Part shown: positions 43,281 through 50,995 of the stretch, piece after piece
Numbering within the stretch: the first letter of the stretch is position 1
How the letters are laid out: every line of letters begins with the position of its first letter
Source of the DNA: Eubacteriales bacterium
GTDB taxonomy: Bacteria; Bacillota; Clostridia; Lachnospirales; Lachnospiraceae
Reading direction: 5' to 3'
Length of the DNA: 64,000 nt
NCBI GenBank assembly: GCA_030536995.1
Contig: JAUNOY010000012.1
Span: 16,832 to 80,831 of the forward strand
The notes under the pieces: generated by a model
The model's input: only the letters and a program-made list of their open reading frames with translations
Databases searched by the model: none
What the model was told of the DNA's origin: nothing
Made by a program: the position numbers and the translations under genes

Positions 43281-44078
43281 ATGAACGAGAAATCAATTGT
43301 AAAGGAAACAATAATAAAACAGATTGAAGATATGTCACTGAATGCATGGCCTTCTCATAAAATGGAACTTTACGACGGCTGGATTTTACGCTTTTCTTAT
43401 TTTTATACACACAGAACAAACAGTGTCGAGCAGTTTGGAAATTCTGCCCTGCCCTGGAGAGAAAAAATCCCCTTTTGTGAACAGGAATACAAGCGGCTCG
43501 GTTCTCCTGCCGTCTTTAAAATCAGTCCTCTCGTTTCTCCTGATTTCGACTATGTATTGGAAAACCGCGGGTATTCCATTCAGCATACTACCAACGTTAT
43601 GGCTGTGAATCTTTCTTCTGCACATTTGAACATTCCTTATCCCCGTGTAGAATTTAGACATAACGAAATTCCCTCACTGTGGATTACCAGTCTTTTTGAT
43701 CTGAAAAGAACTACAAACCCGATTCACAGAAAAGTAGTCCCTTCCATGTATCAGGCGATCCTGAAAGAGACTATATGTGCCTGCGTAAAAAAAGACGGCA
43801 AAATCATAGCCACTGGACTCGGCATTCTCGACCGTGACTACATCGGCATCTATGCCATTCACGTAAAAGAATCCTGCCGCGGACAGGGTCTTGCCCGCCA
43901 AATCTGCACCGGACTTTTAAAGGAAGGTTTGAAAAAAGGCGTACAGAAAGCCTACCTTCAGGTTGTAGAGGGAAATACTCCTGCCAGAACTCTTTACGAA
44001 TCTCTGGGATTTCAGAAAATATACACTTACTGGTTCCGCGTTCAGCCCGGATACCAGTTCAGGGAGATACAACAATGA
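43281..44078 (+). CDS. GNAT-family N-acetyltransferase
   Basis: A 265-residue protein. The C-terminal 120 residues form a GNAT fold with the acetyl-CoA loop SCRGQGLARQI and the late motif GNTPARTLYESLGFQ. The N-terminal 130 residues (SLNAWPSHKMELYDGWILRFS) resemble a second, decayed GNAT half. The substrate is unknown. ATG follows AAGGATAC. Its stop overlaps the ATG of a decayed SGNH gene (ATGA), so the pair was an operon. Confidence 0.88.
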   Translation: MNEKSIVKETIIKQIEDMSLNAWPSHKMELYDGWILRFSYFYTHRTNSVEQFGNSALPWREKIPFCEQEYKRLGSPAVFKISPLVSPDFDYVLENRGYSIQHTTNVMAVNLSSAHLNIPYPRVEFRHNEIPSLWITSLFDLKRTTNPIHRKVVPSMYQAILKETICACVKKDGKIIATGLGILDRDYIGIYAIHVKESCRGQGLARQICTGLLKEGLKKGVQKAYLQVVEGNTPARTLYESLGFQKIYTYWFRVQPGYQFREIQQ

Positions 44079-44303
44079 ACCATCTGATCTGTTTCGGCGA
44101 CAGCATTACTGACTGCGGACGTTTCTTCGACGCCACTCCTCTTGGAAACGGTTATGTCAAAATGACAGCTCTTTCTTTCCCTTCACAGCACGCTTAACCG
44201 GCTCGCCTCCCAAAGCGGCTTTGAAGCAGTTACTGCAGACGGCATCCACCTCACTGCTTTGGGACATCGCATCATATCAGACGAATTGATGAAATTGTTA
44301 TAA
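44075..44303 (+). pseudogene. Decayed SGNH/GDSL hydrolase, internal deletion and frameshift
   Basis: From ATG at 44075 the frame reads MNHLICFGDSITDCGRFFD, block I of an SGNH hydrolase, and PLGNGYVKM, then hits TAA near 44193-44195. The end of such an enzyme follows in another frame: SGFEAVTADGIHLTALGHR, block V with the catalytic Asp and His, ending at TAA 44301-44303. The middle blocks, more than 100 codons, are missing. It overlaps the GNAT stop by 4 bp. Confidence 0.85.
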
Positions 44304-44311
44304 ATACACTC

Positions 44312-44340
44312 AAAAACTCCGCCAGATATCTGACGGAGTT
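44312..44340. terminator. Terminator between the decayed SGNH gene and folT
   Basis: An almost perfect palindrome of 26 bp (44315-44340, one G-T pair) is flanked on the minus strand by five T residues (44312-44316). It best fits termination of folT and may also serve the plus strand. Confidence 0.75.
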
Positions 44341-44379
44341 TATCTTTGGGGAATCATTTTTTATCAATACTGTTTTAAA

Positions 44380-44940
44380 TCATACGGTTTTCTTTTCAAG
44401 AACCGACGGTGTGACATTCCCCACTACCATAGCAGTCAGGGGACTGAAATAGAGAAGACAAGTCAGCACACAGTAAATAGGAATCAGGATTGCAAACTGA
44501 ATAAGACGCCCTGGCATAATCGTATAGAAGTTATAGCCAAGGAAAATTACAAGTCCTGCTGTTGTAAGAATCAAGGAGCTTAAAACTGCTGTGAATACAA
44601 TTGACACACAGATTCCCACTGTTTTGCCTGTTTTCTTTTTATTCACAAAGAAGGGCTTCGCAAGAGCAGGAATCACTCCCCATAAAATTGCTGCAACAGT
44701 GATAAACGGGTTAACTGCATATCCTTTCATCATACAACCAATAAGGTCTGCACAGAGACCGCAGACACCGCCTGCAACAGGACCAAGCCAGAGACCTGCA
44801 AGAATCGTGGTCACACTACCCACAGAAATACGATACGCGCCTAGTTCAATAACAAAAACACGTGTAAGAATCAGGTGAAGGGCAATGAGAAGAGCCATAT
44901 ACACCAGGGTTTTTACGTTCCAATATTGTTTTTTCTGCAT
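44380..44940 (-). CDS. folT: FolT, folate-specific S component of an ECF transporter
   Basis: A 186-residue membrane protein with about six helices and no ATPase domain. ALLIALHLILTRVF, YRISVGSVTTILAG and LGPVAGGVCGLCADLIG are typical of S components. Folate is assigned because a tetrahydrofolate riboswitch leads the gene. Uptake needs the shared EcfA/EcfA'/EcfT module, which is elsewhere. The ATG at 44940 follows GGAGGTG at six bases; the longer frame begins inside the leader. Confidence 0.92.
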   Translation of the reverse strand: MQKKQYWNVKTLVYMALLIALHLILTRVFVIELGAYRISVGSVTTILAGLWLGPVAGGVCGLCADLIGCMMKGYAVNPFITVAAILWGVIPALAKPFFVNKKKTGKTVGICVSIVFTAVLSSLILTTAGLVIFLGYNFYTIMPGRLIQFAILIPIYCVLTCLLYFSPLTAMVVGNVTPSVLEKKTV

Positions 44941-45019
44941 AATAAAAACACCTCCATAATGTTTTAAAAATAGAGTTACAGATAAATAATAATCCCTCCA
45001 CATTATGAGATGTTCTCAC

Positions 45020-45122
45020 ATGTAGCAACGGGTGCGGAAAATATATCGTAAGCAACTATCTGCTTTTCGTTCCACGGCGACTCCCCAGCCAGTGAACACT
45101 TGACGCATAAATTCCTACTTCG
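45020..45122 (-). ncRNA. Tetrahydrofolate riboswitch (THF class I) leading folT
   Basis: The minus strand shows the conserved marks of the THF aptamer in order: AGTAG, GCGTCAAGTG (45097-45106), GGGGAGTCG, GGAACGAAAAGC, TTCCGCACC and a closing CTAC (45022-45025) that pairs with GTAG (45115-45118). The ligand is tetrahydrofolate or a reduced folate, which lowers expression of folT. A small GAGA-ACA-TCTC hairpin follows; no T-run is seen, so control is likely on translation rather than termination. Confidence 0.92.
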
Positions 45123-45141
45123 CTATTATTTATTTAAGCCG

Positions 45142-45169
45142 ATTATATCACATATCATCAGAATTACAA
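45142..45169 (-). promoter_or_regulatory. Promoter of the folT riboswitch leader
   Basis: On the minus strand TTGTAA (45164-45169), 16 bp, then TATAAT (45142-45147) preceded by TGA, an extended -10. The start falls just before the aptamer. Confidence 0.7.
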
Positions 45170-45487
45170 TATAATATATGATAATTTTTTCACAAATTTT
45201 TCATGCATTTTTTATACATTTCCTCCAAAAACTTCTGTTCGGCAACTTATTTGAAATATTTTCACTTCAATTTATCCGAAGAAACCAAAAAAGATTATTT
45301 TCCCCTGTTTTTTATTGAAAATCCACCACCGTTTTTGTACAATATAATTTAGGCGGATTTTTAATCCCCCTCTGTTACCTAAAATGCCAAATTCTGCCGT
45401 TCTATCTGCGAAATGCATATACTTATCTTTTTTTCATATAATAACCCTGAAACCAATATGTTATCTTAAACACACAGGGAGAAAAAA
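45170..45487 (+). other. Spacer upstream of the lipoprotein operon
   Basis: No gene is seen. An imperfect inverted repeat (AAAATCCACC near 45318 with GGCGGATTTT near 45352) encloses about 25 nt, and two TATAAT-like hexamers (near 45343 and 45438) could serve the next gene, but neither has a convincing -35. A GGGAG ribosome site at 45478-45482 precedes the next start. Confidence 0.4.
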
Positions 45488-45697
45488 ATGAGACAATTTC
45501 CGCATAATTCCCCGGCAGATTCCTACAATGTTCATTATGACAACTATATGGATACTGCCGCAGATACAGAGTGTACGGGACTTATATACCGGGCTGCAGA
45601 AAATCTGGAGGAATGGGAAAATTACAAGGATATCCTTAATTTCATTCCCGCCTCTCCCGGCAGTTATTCCTTTGCTATATCGGAGGAAAAAGATTGA
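45488..45697 (+). CDS. Small hypothetical protein coupled to a lipoprotein gene
   Basis: A 69-residue acidic soluble protein rich in Tyr and Asn, with no known motif. It has a proper ribosome site (GGGAG, seven bases before ATG). Its TGA overlaps the TTG start of the lipoprotein gene (TTGA), so it may exist to couple translation. I do not recognise a family. Confidence 0.65.
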   Translation: MRQFPHNSPADSYNVHYDNYMDTAADTECTGLIYRAAENLEEWENYKDILNFIPASPGSYSFAISEEKD

Positions 45698-46848
45698 AAA
45701 TAAAAAAATTACTGGCCGTGTGCATTTGTGCCGGCATGACTGCAGCTCTTTGCGGCTGCAGTCTTGGAAATATGCTTGAGAAATTCACCTCTACCGGAGA
45801 CCTGTCAGCCGAAGCCCCCACTTCAGAAGAAACTCCCACAGCACCCGGAGAACGTGTCTATATAGACGAACTTACTGGCAAACTTGATAATTTTACCGGA
45901 AGTGCCCTCACTTTATCAGTTGACGATGCCTCCTATATATTCGATGTATCTCAGGCTGCTCTTGAATGTAAGGCAGGCATGATTGCCGGAGATGAGATCA
46001 GCGTCATCTACGAAGGCAAGCTGGAAACTACCGATACCAGTATGGTAAAAGCTCTGAAAGTTGTAGATAACTTTCATAAAAAGGCAAAACTGAAAACACA
46101 TAAACTCTATGGAATGGTACAAAAGCTGACCCCAAACACCATAACTGTTAAATCTGATAAAGGCATCACTGCCACATATCCCATCACCGGAACAGCCCAA
46201 TATTATCAGGGCGGACTAAAAAAAGGCAACTGGGTTTATCTTAAATTCAGAGGAAACGCTCCCTCCGAAAAGGTTAACGCATCTTCTGATTTAAATACCA
46301 GCCCTCTGAAAGTATTAAGCATTTCAGATTCTGAAGATTTCAGCGCCAAAAAAGGGATTCCTTCGCCCACTCCGTCAGCAGACGAAAATATCAAGGAATT
46401 TCGAGCCGAAATACAGACTGTAGACACTAATGTCCTGCAGATTATCCCAAATGGAAAAAGCGCAATCATGAACCTTGATCTGGCATCCTCCCCTGTATAT
46501 TTCAGTGGCGGAATCTCTCCTGGCGCCAGCATTACCGTTACATATACAGGCGAACTTAAAGAAGATACACTGGCTGGAATCACTATCCTCTCAGTCACAG
46601 GAGATAATCCAAAAAATCTGAGCAAACGTCATATTTCTTTCTCAGTTACCGGAACTGTAATCGGAACCACTGCAAATACTGTGACTACCCGAACATCCGA
46701 TGGAGTCATGGCAATTTTCCGTACAGACAATGCTTCTGATATTTCCACCGGAGGTCTGGCAGAAGGATCCGGCGTACGCATCACATTTGACCCCTCTAAA
46801 TCTGTCACTTCCAATATCTATGAAGCCCTACAGATCACAGACGCCTGA
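45694..46848 (+). CDS. Lipoprotein with four tandem beta repeats
   Basis: A 384-residue lipoprotein. Signal and lipobox are LCGC|S, lipidated at about Cys22. After an acidic Thr/Pro linker come four similar units of about 75-80 residues, each beginning with a G-x-(V/L)-x-x-(L/V) strand (LTGKLDNFTGSALTLS, LYGMVQKLTPNTITVK, FRAEIQTVDTNVLQII, VTGTVIGTTANTVTTR) and having a Y/F-GG-hydrophobic turn and a final V-T/Y-x-G strand. They look like small OB-type or DUF5666-type folds. TTG at 45694 is the start, seven bases after GGAGG. Function is unknown; outer-surface binding is a guess. Confidence 0.82.
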   Translation: MKIKKLLAVCICAGMTAALCGCSLGNMLEKFTSTGDLSAEAPTSEETPTAPGERVYIDELTGKLDNFTGSALTLSVDDASYIFDVSQAALECKAGMIAGDEISVIYEGKLETTDTSMVKALKVVDNFHKKAKLKTHKLYGMVQKLTPNTITVKSDKGITATYPITGTAQYYQGGLKKGNWVYLKFRGNAPSEKVNASSDLNTSPLKVLSISDSEDFSAKKGIPSPTPSADENIKEFRAEIQTVDTNVLQIIPNGKSAIMNLDLASSPVYFSGGISPGASITVTYTGELKEDTLAGITILSVTGDNPKNLSKRHISFSVTGTVIGTTANTVTTRTSDGVMAIFRTDNASDISTGGLAEGSGVRITFDPSKSVTSNIYEALQITDA

Positions 46849-46850
46849 CG

Positions 46851-46922
46851 CGCTCCAGATTCACTCCGTTACTGTCGGCGCATAAAAGACATCCGCCGGA
46901 TGTCTTGCGCCCTCTTGGAGCG
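46851..46922. repeat. Triple-nested inverted repeat between convergent genes
   Basis: Three stems nest around one axis: CGCTCCA/TGGAGCG (46851-46857 with 46916-46922), GGCGC/GCGCC (46877-46881 with 46907-46911), and AAGACATCC/GGATGTCTT (46886-46894 with 46898-46906) with a 3-nt loop. There is no T-run on either side. It lies between the lipoprotein and the amidohydrolase genes and may act as a bidirectional terminator or be a mobile palindrome. Confidence 0.7.
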
Positions 46923-46968
46923 TATATCAGATGAGGATTGAGCTTCTGCTGAAATCAGCAAATGCATA

Positions 46969-47838
46969 TCAGCTATGTTTAAATCGTTTTTTTATTTCTG
47001 TTTCACCATTTTTCAGCCATTCACGAACCTCTTCGTTATCCCCAAGAATATTGAGAAACGCCTGATATTCGTCCTGAATCCCTTTTCCATGAGGTACCAT
47101 ATAAGCGCCGCCATCGCTCCCAAGGGCAACTTTTGCGCCCATTTTGTAGGCAAGCTTTACATTTTCTTCTCCCTTTTTAATAATGGGAAGAAGCGTTTCA
47201 TCCTCAAATCTTCCGCATCCCTTCAGATTACGCACTGTAACAAGGGTGGGAACCCAGACTGTATCACTGTCCGCAAGCATGGAAACTGTTTCCGCATCCA
47301 TGTAATTGCCATGCTCCACACTGTCTGCGCCTGCCTCTATCGCAGCTCGTACCCCGTAAACGCCATTGGTGTGACTCATTACTGCGAATCCCTCCTCATG
47401 GGCAATATGAACCATTTCTTTTACTTCTGTCCCATCAAGAGGCGTTCCGGTAATTGACCCATGATTTGAAAAATCCAGCAGACCGGTTGTCATAATCTTT
47501 ATAAAATCTGCGCCTTCTTCCTTCGCCTCCTGCACTCTGATATGAAATTCCTTTAAATCTGTAAAACTTTTCCCTACAATTGAGCCATAACAGCCTTCTT
47601 TATGAATCGCAAACACAGGAGTTCTGTAATCAATCCCATATTCAGGAGCAATTTCCTTCGCCCGCGCAGAAACACCAAGCGCATCTCCTCCGTCACGGAC
47701 AAATTTCACACCGCTGTCTGCATATCGCTGAAAACATCTGTGTATTGCTTCTTCATTTACATTCTCTCTGTGAAGGTCTACCGCATGACGGTAATTAATT
47801 CCATCCATGATTATATGCGCATGACACTCACCAAACAT
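46969..47838 (-). CDS. Amidohydrolase-family metalloenzyme
   Basis: A 289-residue TIM-barrel amidohydrolase. It opens with HAH in MFGECHAHIIMDG, then DFIKIMTTG with a Lys likely to be the metal-bridging carbamate, VMSHTNGVYG and DSVEHGNYMD for the metal-binding His, and ALGSDGGAYM with the catalytic Asp. It lacks the N-terminal beta-sandwich of most dihydroorotase-like proteins. The substrate is unknown. The ATG at 47838 lies inside the AlaX-like gene end (11-bp overlap, GGGAG ahead), so the two are coupled. Confidence 0.85.
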   Translation of the reverse strand: MFGECHAHIIMDGINYRHAVDLHRENVNEEAIHRCFQRYADSGVKFVRDGGDALGVSARAKEIAPEYGIDYRTPVFAIHKEGCYGSIVGKSFTDLKEFHIRVQEAKEEGADFIKIMTTGLLDFSNHGSITGTPLDGTEVKEMVHIAHEEGFAVMSHTNGVYGVRAAIEAGADSVEHGNYMDAETVSMLADSDTVWVPTLVTVRNLKGCGRFEDETLLPIIKKGEENVKLAYKMGAKVALGSDGGAYMVPHGKGIQDEYQAFLNILGDNEEVREWLKNGETEIKKRFKHS

Positions 47839-48985
47839 TTTTGATAAACTCCCGGATTTCTTCCTCTGACGCCTGCACGGAACCCTGGACAAAAAATGGC
47901 TTTCCGCCGCCTCTTCCATTTAATGCAGCATTCATTTCTTTTGTAAAGGAACGCAAATCACCGTCGCACTCGCCAATTGCATATTTGTAGCTTCCGTCTG
48001 CATTTTTGGAAAATACCGCGCATCTTCCCTTACATGTATTCATAACTGCATCTGTCAGTTTGCGGACACTGTCCGCCTCCATTCCTTCTTTGAAAAGAAG
48101 CACATTTCCCGCATTCTCCCATTTTTTTGCCTCTGCAGCATACATTTCTTCTTCATACCGCAGAACGATCCCCTTTAATCTGAAATTCTCCTCCTGCATT
48201 CTTGCCACTGCCTCTGCAGTCCTGTCCGGCTTTGCAGAAAGCTGCACAGACACCTTATGATTCTGTTCACCGACCATATTCAGATAGTCGAGAACTCTTT
48301 TTCCACAAAGCATTTCCATACGGACACCTTCCCTGAATTTCATCACAGAAAGGAGTTTTACCATGCCTATTTCTCCTGTGTGAGATACGTGTGTTCCGCA
48401 GCAGGCGCAGAGATCCGCTCCCGGAAAACGCACAATACGCACCTTTCCGGTAAGTTCTTTTTTACTTCTATATGGCAGCTCTTCCAGTTCCTCAGCCGTG
48501 GGATACGTAATTTCCACTTCACTGTTTTCCCATATTTTTTGATTCACTTTCTGCTCGATTTCCTCCATCTGAACTTCTGTCAGAGGCCCGTTAAAATCTA
48601 TCGTAATCACATCGCTTCCCATATGAAAGCCCACATTGTCATAGCCATATTTCTCATGAATCAGACCACTTACAATATGCTCTCCCGAATGCTGCTGCAT
48701 CAGATCGAAGCGGTGTTCCCAGTTAATCTTTCCGACAACTGTCTCACCCGTTTTCAGCGGTTTGTCTGTATAGTGAAGGAGCTCTCCATCTTTTTCATGA
48801 ACTTCACTGACTCTCGCATCTCCCAGTGTCCCGTAATCGCTCGGCTGACCGCCGCCTTCCGGATAAAAAGCGCTCTCGTCAAGAATCACACGATATCCCT
48901 TTTTCTCTTCTCTGCATTCCATAACAGTAGCCGTAAATTCTTTTGTATATACATCCTCGTAATATAAACGTCTTGTTTCAATCAT
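47828..48985 (-). CDS. AlaX-like alanyl-tRNA editing protein with DHHA1 domain
   Basis: A 385-residue relative of the editing half of alanyl-tRNA synthetase. It has the first zinc motif in QHSGEHIVSGLIH and the second in LCACCGTHVSHTGEIG, which form the Ser-tRNA-Ala editing site, and a DHHA1-like C-terminus ending GGGKPFFVQGSVQ. There is no catalytic synthetase domain. It would clear misacylated Ser- or Gly-tRNA-Ala. ATG at 48985 follows AGAGGAAAAGACA. Confidence 0.9.
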   Translation of the reverse strand: MIETRRLYYEDVYTKEFTATVMECREEKKGYRVILDESAFYPEGGGQPSDYGTLGDARVSEVHEKDGELLHYTDKPLKTGETVVGKINWEHRFDLMQQHSGEHIVSGLIHEKYGYDNVGFHMGSDVITIDFNGPLTEVQMEEIEQKVNQKIWENSEVEITYPTAEELEELPYRSKKELTGKVRIVRFPGADLCACCGTHVSHTGEIGMVKLLSVMKFREGVRMEMLCGKRVLDYLNMVGEQNHKVSVQLSAKPDRTAEAVARMQEENFRLKGIVLRYEEEMYAAEAKKWENAGNVLLFKEGMEADSVRKLTDAVMNTCKGRCAVFSKNADGSYKYAIGECDGDLRSFTKEMNAALNGRGGGKPFFVQGSVQASEEEIREFIKNVW

Positions 48986-49216
48986 TGTCTTTTCCTCTTT
49001 CTTTTCACTGAAAAGCTTTGCAAACACCTATTCTTTTTCTTCACAAAGCAGTCTCTACGGGACAGTATAGAACAAACACCACTCATACGCAATACAGAAA
49101 ACCGCTTATCTGTTTCTGCTTTAGACAAGAAATATAAATACTTTTTTAATTTTTGAAGACATCTGTTCATAAGATACGTTATAATAAGTGAGCAGGAATG
49201 GAAAGGGGCTGATAAC

Positions 49217-49720
49217 ATTACACAGAAAGAATATCTGGAATATTTAATAGACCAATACCAAAATTTAATATTTTCCATATGCCAGAAATCCGTCGGCAAT
49301 CCCTTTGATGCCGAGGATCTGACCCAGGAAGTATTCCTGTCAGCCTACAAAAATCTTTCCCGCTTCGATGGCAAATACGAAAAAGCATGGCTAAGCAAGA
49401 TTGCTGTCCGGAAATGTCTGGATTTCCTGAAAGCAGCGGGCAGGCGCACTGTTCCCACGGAAGACGTTTACTTCTCACAGCTCCCGGATACACACGGTTC
49501 CCCGGAAGATACCTATCTTCTCACAGCCTCAGACGAGCGTGTACATTTCCTGTGTGAACAATTAAAAACCCCTTACAGGGAAGTTGCTCTGGCTCATTTC
49601 TGTGAAGAATTATCCGTCCCGGAAATTGCAGGAAAAACAAACAAAAATCCCAAAACCATTCAAACACAACTCTATCGAGCCCGGTCTATGTTAAAAAAAA
49701 TGCTGGAAAGGAGCGATTAG
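49217..49720 (+). CDS. ECF RNA polymerase sigma factor lacking a standard start codon
   Basis: The plus-strand frame 49217-49720 encodes about 167 residues of an ECF sigma factor: region 2 (YQNLIFSICQKSVGNPFDAE, DLTQEVFLSAYKNLS), then AWLSKIAVRKCLDFLK, and region 4 (LSVPEIAGKTNKNPKTIQT, QLYRARSMLKKML). No ATG, GTG or TTG is in frame near its start. ATT at 49217 lies eight bases after AAAGGGG and gives the N-terminus ITQKEYLEYL expected of such proteins. Otherwise an ATG at 49198 would reach the frame if the GGGG tract (49205-49208) had one base fewer. The next gene, a zinc-finger anti-sigma-like protein, starts right at its stop. Confidence 0.82.
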   Translation: MTQKEYLEYLIDQYQNLIFSICQKSVGNPFDAEDLTQEVFLSAYKNLSRFDGKYEKAWLSKIAVRKCLDFLKAAGRRTVPTEDVYFSQLPDTHGSPEDTYLLTASDERVHFLCEQLKTPYREVALAHFCEELSVPEIAGKTNKNPKTIQTQLYRARSMLKKMLERSD

Positions 49721-50224
49721 ATGCACATACATAAAGAAGAACTGGATTCTTTCGAAAACAACTCTTTAAATAGTCAGGACATGATTGCTTTTCTGGAACA
49801 TCTTGATACCTGCGATTTCTGTCTGGAACAACTTATTCAGGAAGAAAGTGTTAACAGCATCCAGGCTCCTGCATATTTAAAGAAACAAATTATGAAAAAA
49901 GCGGCATCTCCAGAAATACAGGCATCAAAAGCTGCTTCTGCCGCATCCTGTAGAATGCGGCTGTTTTATCACGGACTTCAAACAGCCTTCGGAATAATGG
50001 CTGCTTTGTTCCTTTTATTATGCAGTGGGAATATTGATTTATCAATCCGGCATCAGAATCCCCCTGTACCAATAGAATGTGTCCGGGAGCCGGAAACTCC
50101 GGAACACAGAAATCAGCTCTATGATTTCACACGCAGCATTGGAATTGAAATCTCAAAGAGCACAGATGCATTCACAAAATATCTGAATGAAATTTCAAAT
50201 AAAATATTAAACGGAGGCAAGTAA
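49721..50224 (+). CDS. Zinc-finger anti-sigma factor
   Basis: A 167-residue protein with an N-terminal zf-HC2-like motif (FLEHLDTCDFCLEQL, a HxxxCxxC zinc site), a linker, one membrane helix (about 86-106, TAFGIMAALFLLLCSG) and a short outer part. It starts one base after the sigma gene stop. By family it holds the ECF sigma factor at the membrane until a signal releases it. Confidence 0.85.
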   Translation: MHIHKEELDSFENNSLNSQDMIAFLEHLDTCDFCLEQLIQEESVNSIQAPAYLKKQIMKKAASPEIQASKAASAASCRMRLFYHGLQTAFGIMAALFLLLCSGNIDLSIRHQNPPVPIECVREPETPEHRNQLYDFTRSIGIEISKSTDAFTKYLNEISNKILNGGK

Positions 50225-50225
50225 T

Positions 50226-50909
50226 ATGCAAAAACAGAAAAAAGGATTTTGGCTTTTCATTTTTTCACTGATTCCCGGTGCCGGAGAAATGTACATGGGA
50301 TTTAAAAAACAGGGATTGAGTATCATGCTTCTTTTTTATTCCCTTTTCGCCATTGGCGCAAGTACAGGAATGGACTGGATTATTATGTTTTTCCCAATCG
50401 TATGGTTCTATAGCTTCTTTAATGTACACAACCTGAAATCACTGTCAGAAGAAGAATTCTATTCCGTTGAAGACAATTATATCCTTCATCTGGATGAATT
50501 CCTTGGAAACACAAGCGTAATTCTCACTAAATACCGCCTTGTTGCCGCAATCCTTATGATTACTTTCGGAGCATCCATTCTGTGGAGCGGGCTTTCCGAT
50601 GCTCTGTACTGGGTTCTCCCTCACGGACTGGCAAATCTGCTGAACAGTATCGGATATATGCTTCCACAGCTTGTACTTGCAGTGTGCATCATCCTCGGAG
50701 GAGTTTATCTTCTGAAACACAAAAAAGAAACAGAAACTTCACAGGCAGACGACCTCAAGGACGAACATTTCTGGCAGCCGTATCGCCCTCATGCAGAAGT
50801 AGAAGAAGCAGCTTCCAAAATTACGCCTGCGGTTGAAGCAGAAACTATTGTTGAAGCCAATACCACAGTAACTGAACCTGAGGAGTCTCAGGAAAACAAA
50901 GAAAATTAA
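50226..50909 (+). CDS. Polytopic membrane protein, TM2-like start
   Basis: A 227-residue protein with an opening FSLIPGAGEMYMGFKKQGLS like the TM2 domain. There are four to five membrane segments, then a soluble Glu/Thr-rich tail (about 170-227). It is the third gene of the sigma/anti-sigma unit and is a likely target or sensor partner. ATG follows GGAGGCAAGT. A strong terminator follows. Confidence 0.8.
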   Translation: MQKQKKGFWLFIFSLIPGAGEMYMGFKKQGLSIMLLFYSLFAIGASTGMDWIIMFFPIVWFYSFFNVHNLKSLSEEEFYSVEDNYILHLDEFLGNTSVILTKYRLVAAILMITFGASILWSGLSDALYWVLPHGLANLLNSIGYMLPQLVLAVCIILGGVYLLKHKKETETSQADDLKDEHFWQPYRPHAEVEEAASKITPAVEAETIVEANTTVTEPEESQENKEN

Positions 50910-50922
50910 ATTCATTCATATA

Positions 50923-50968
50923 AAGACAGCTCCCCTGCCAAAATCATCTGCGGGAAGCTGTCTTTTTT
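50923..50968 (+). terminator. Terminator of the ECF sigma operon
   Basis: An imperfect stem (AAGACAGCT...AGCTGTCTT, with CCC/GGG inside) with a loop of about 16 nt is followed by a T-run (50962-50968). Confidence 0.8.
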
Positions 50969-50995
50969 ATTTCTTTTATTTGTCTTTTATAATCT

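Noticed and set aside
45317-45362. Terminator or riboswitch before the lipoprotein operon
   Set aside because: The inverted repeat is imperfect with a long AT-rich loop, and no RNA family marks are seen.
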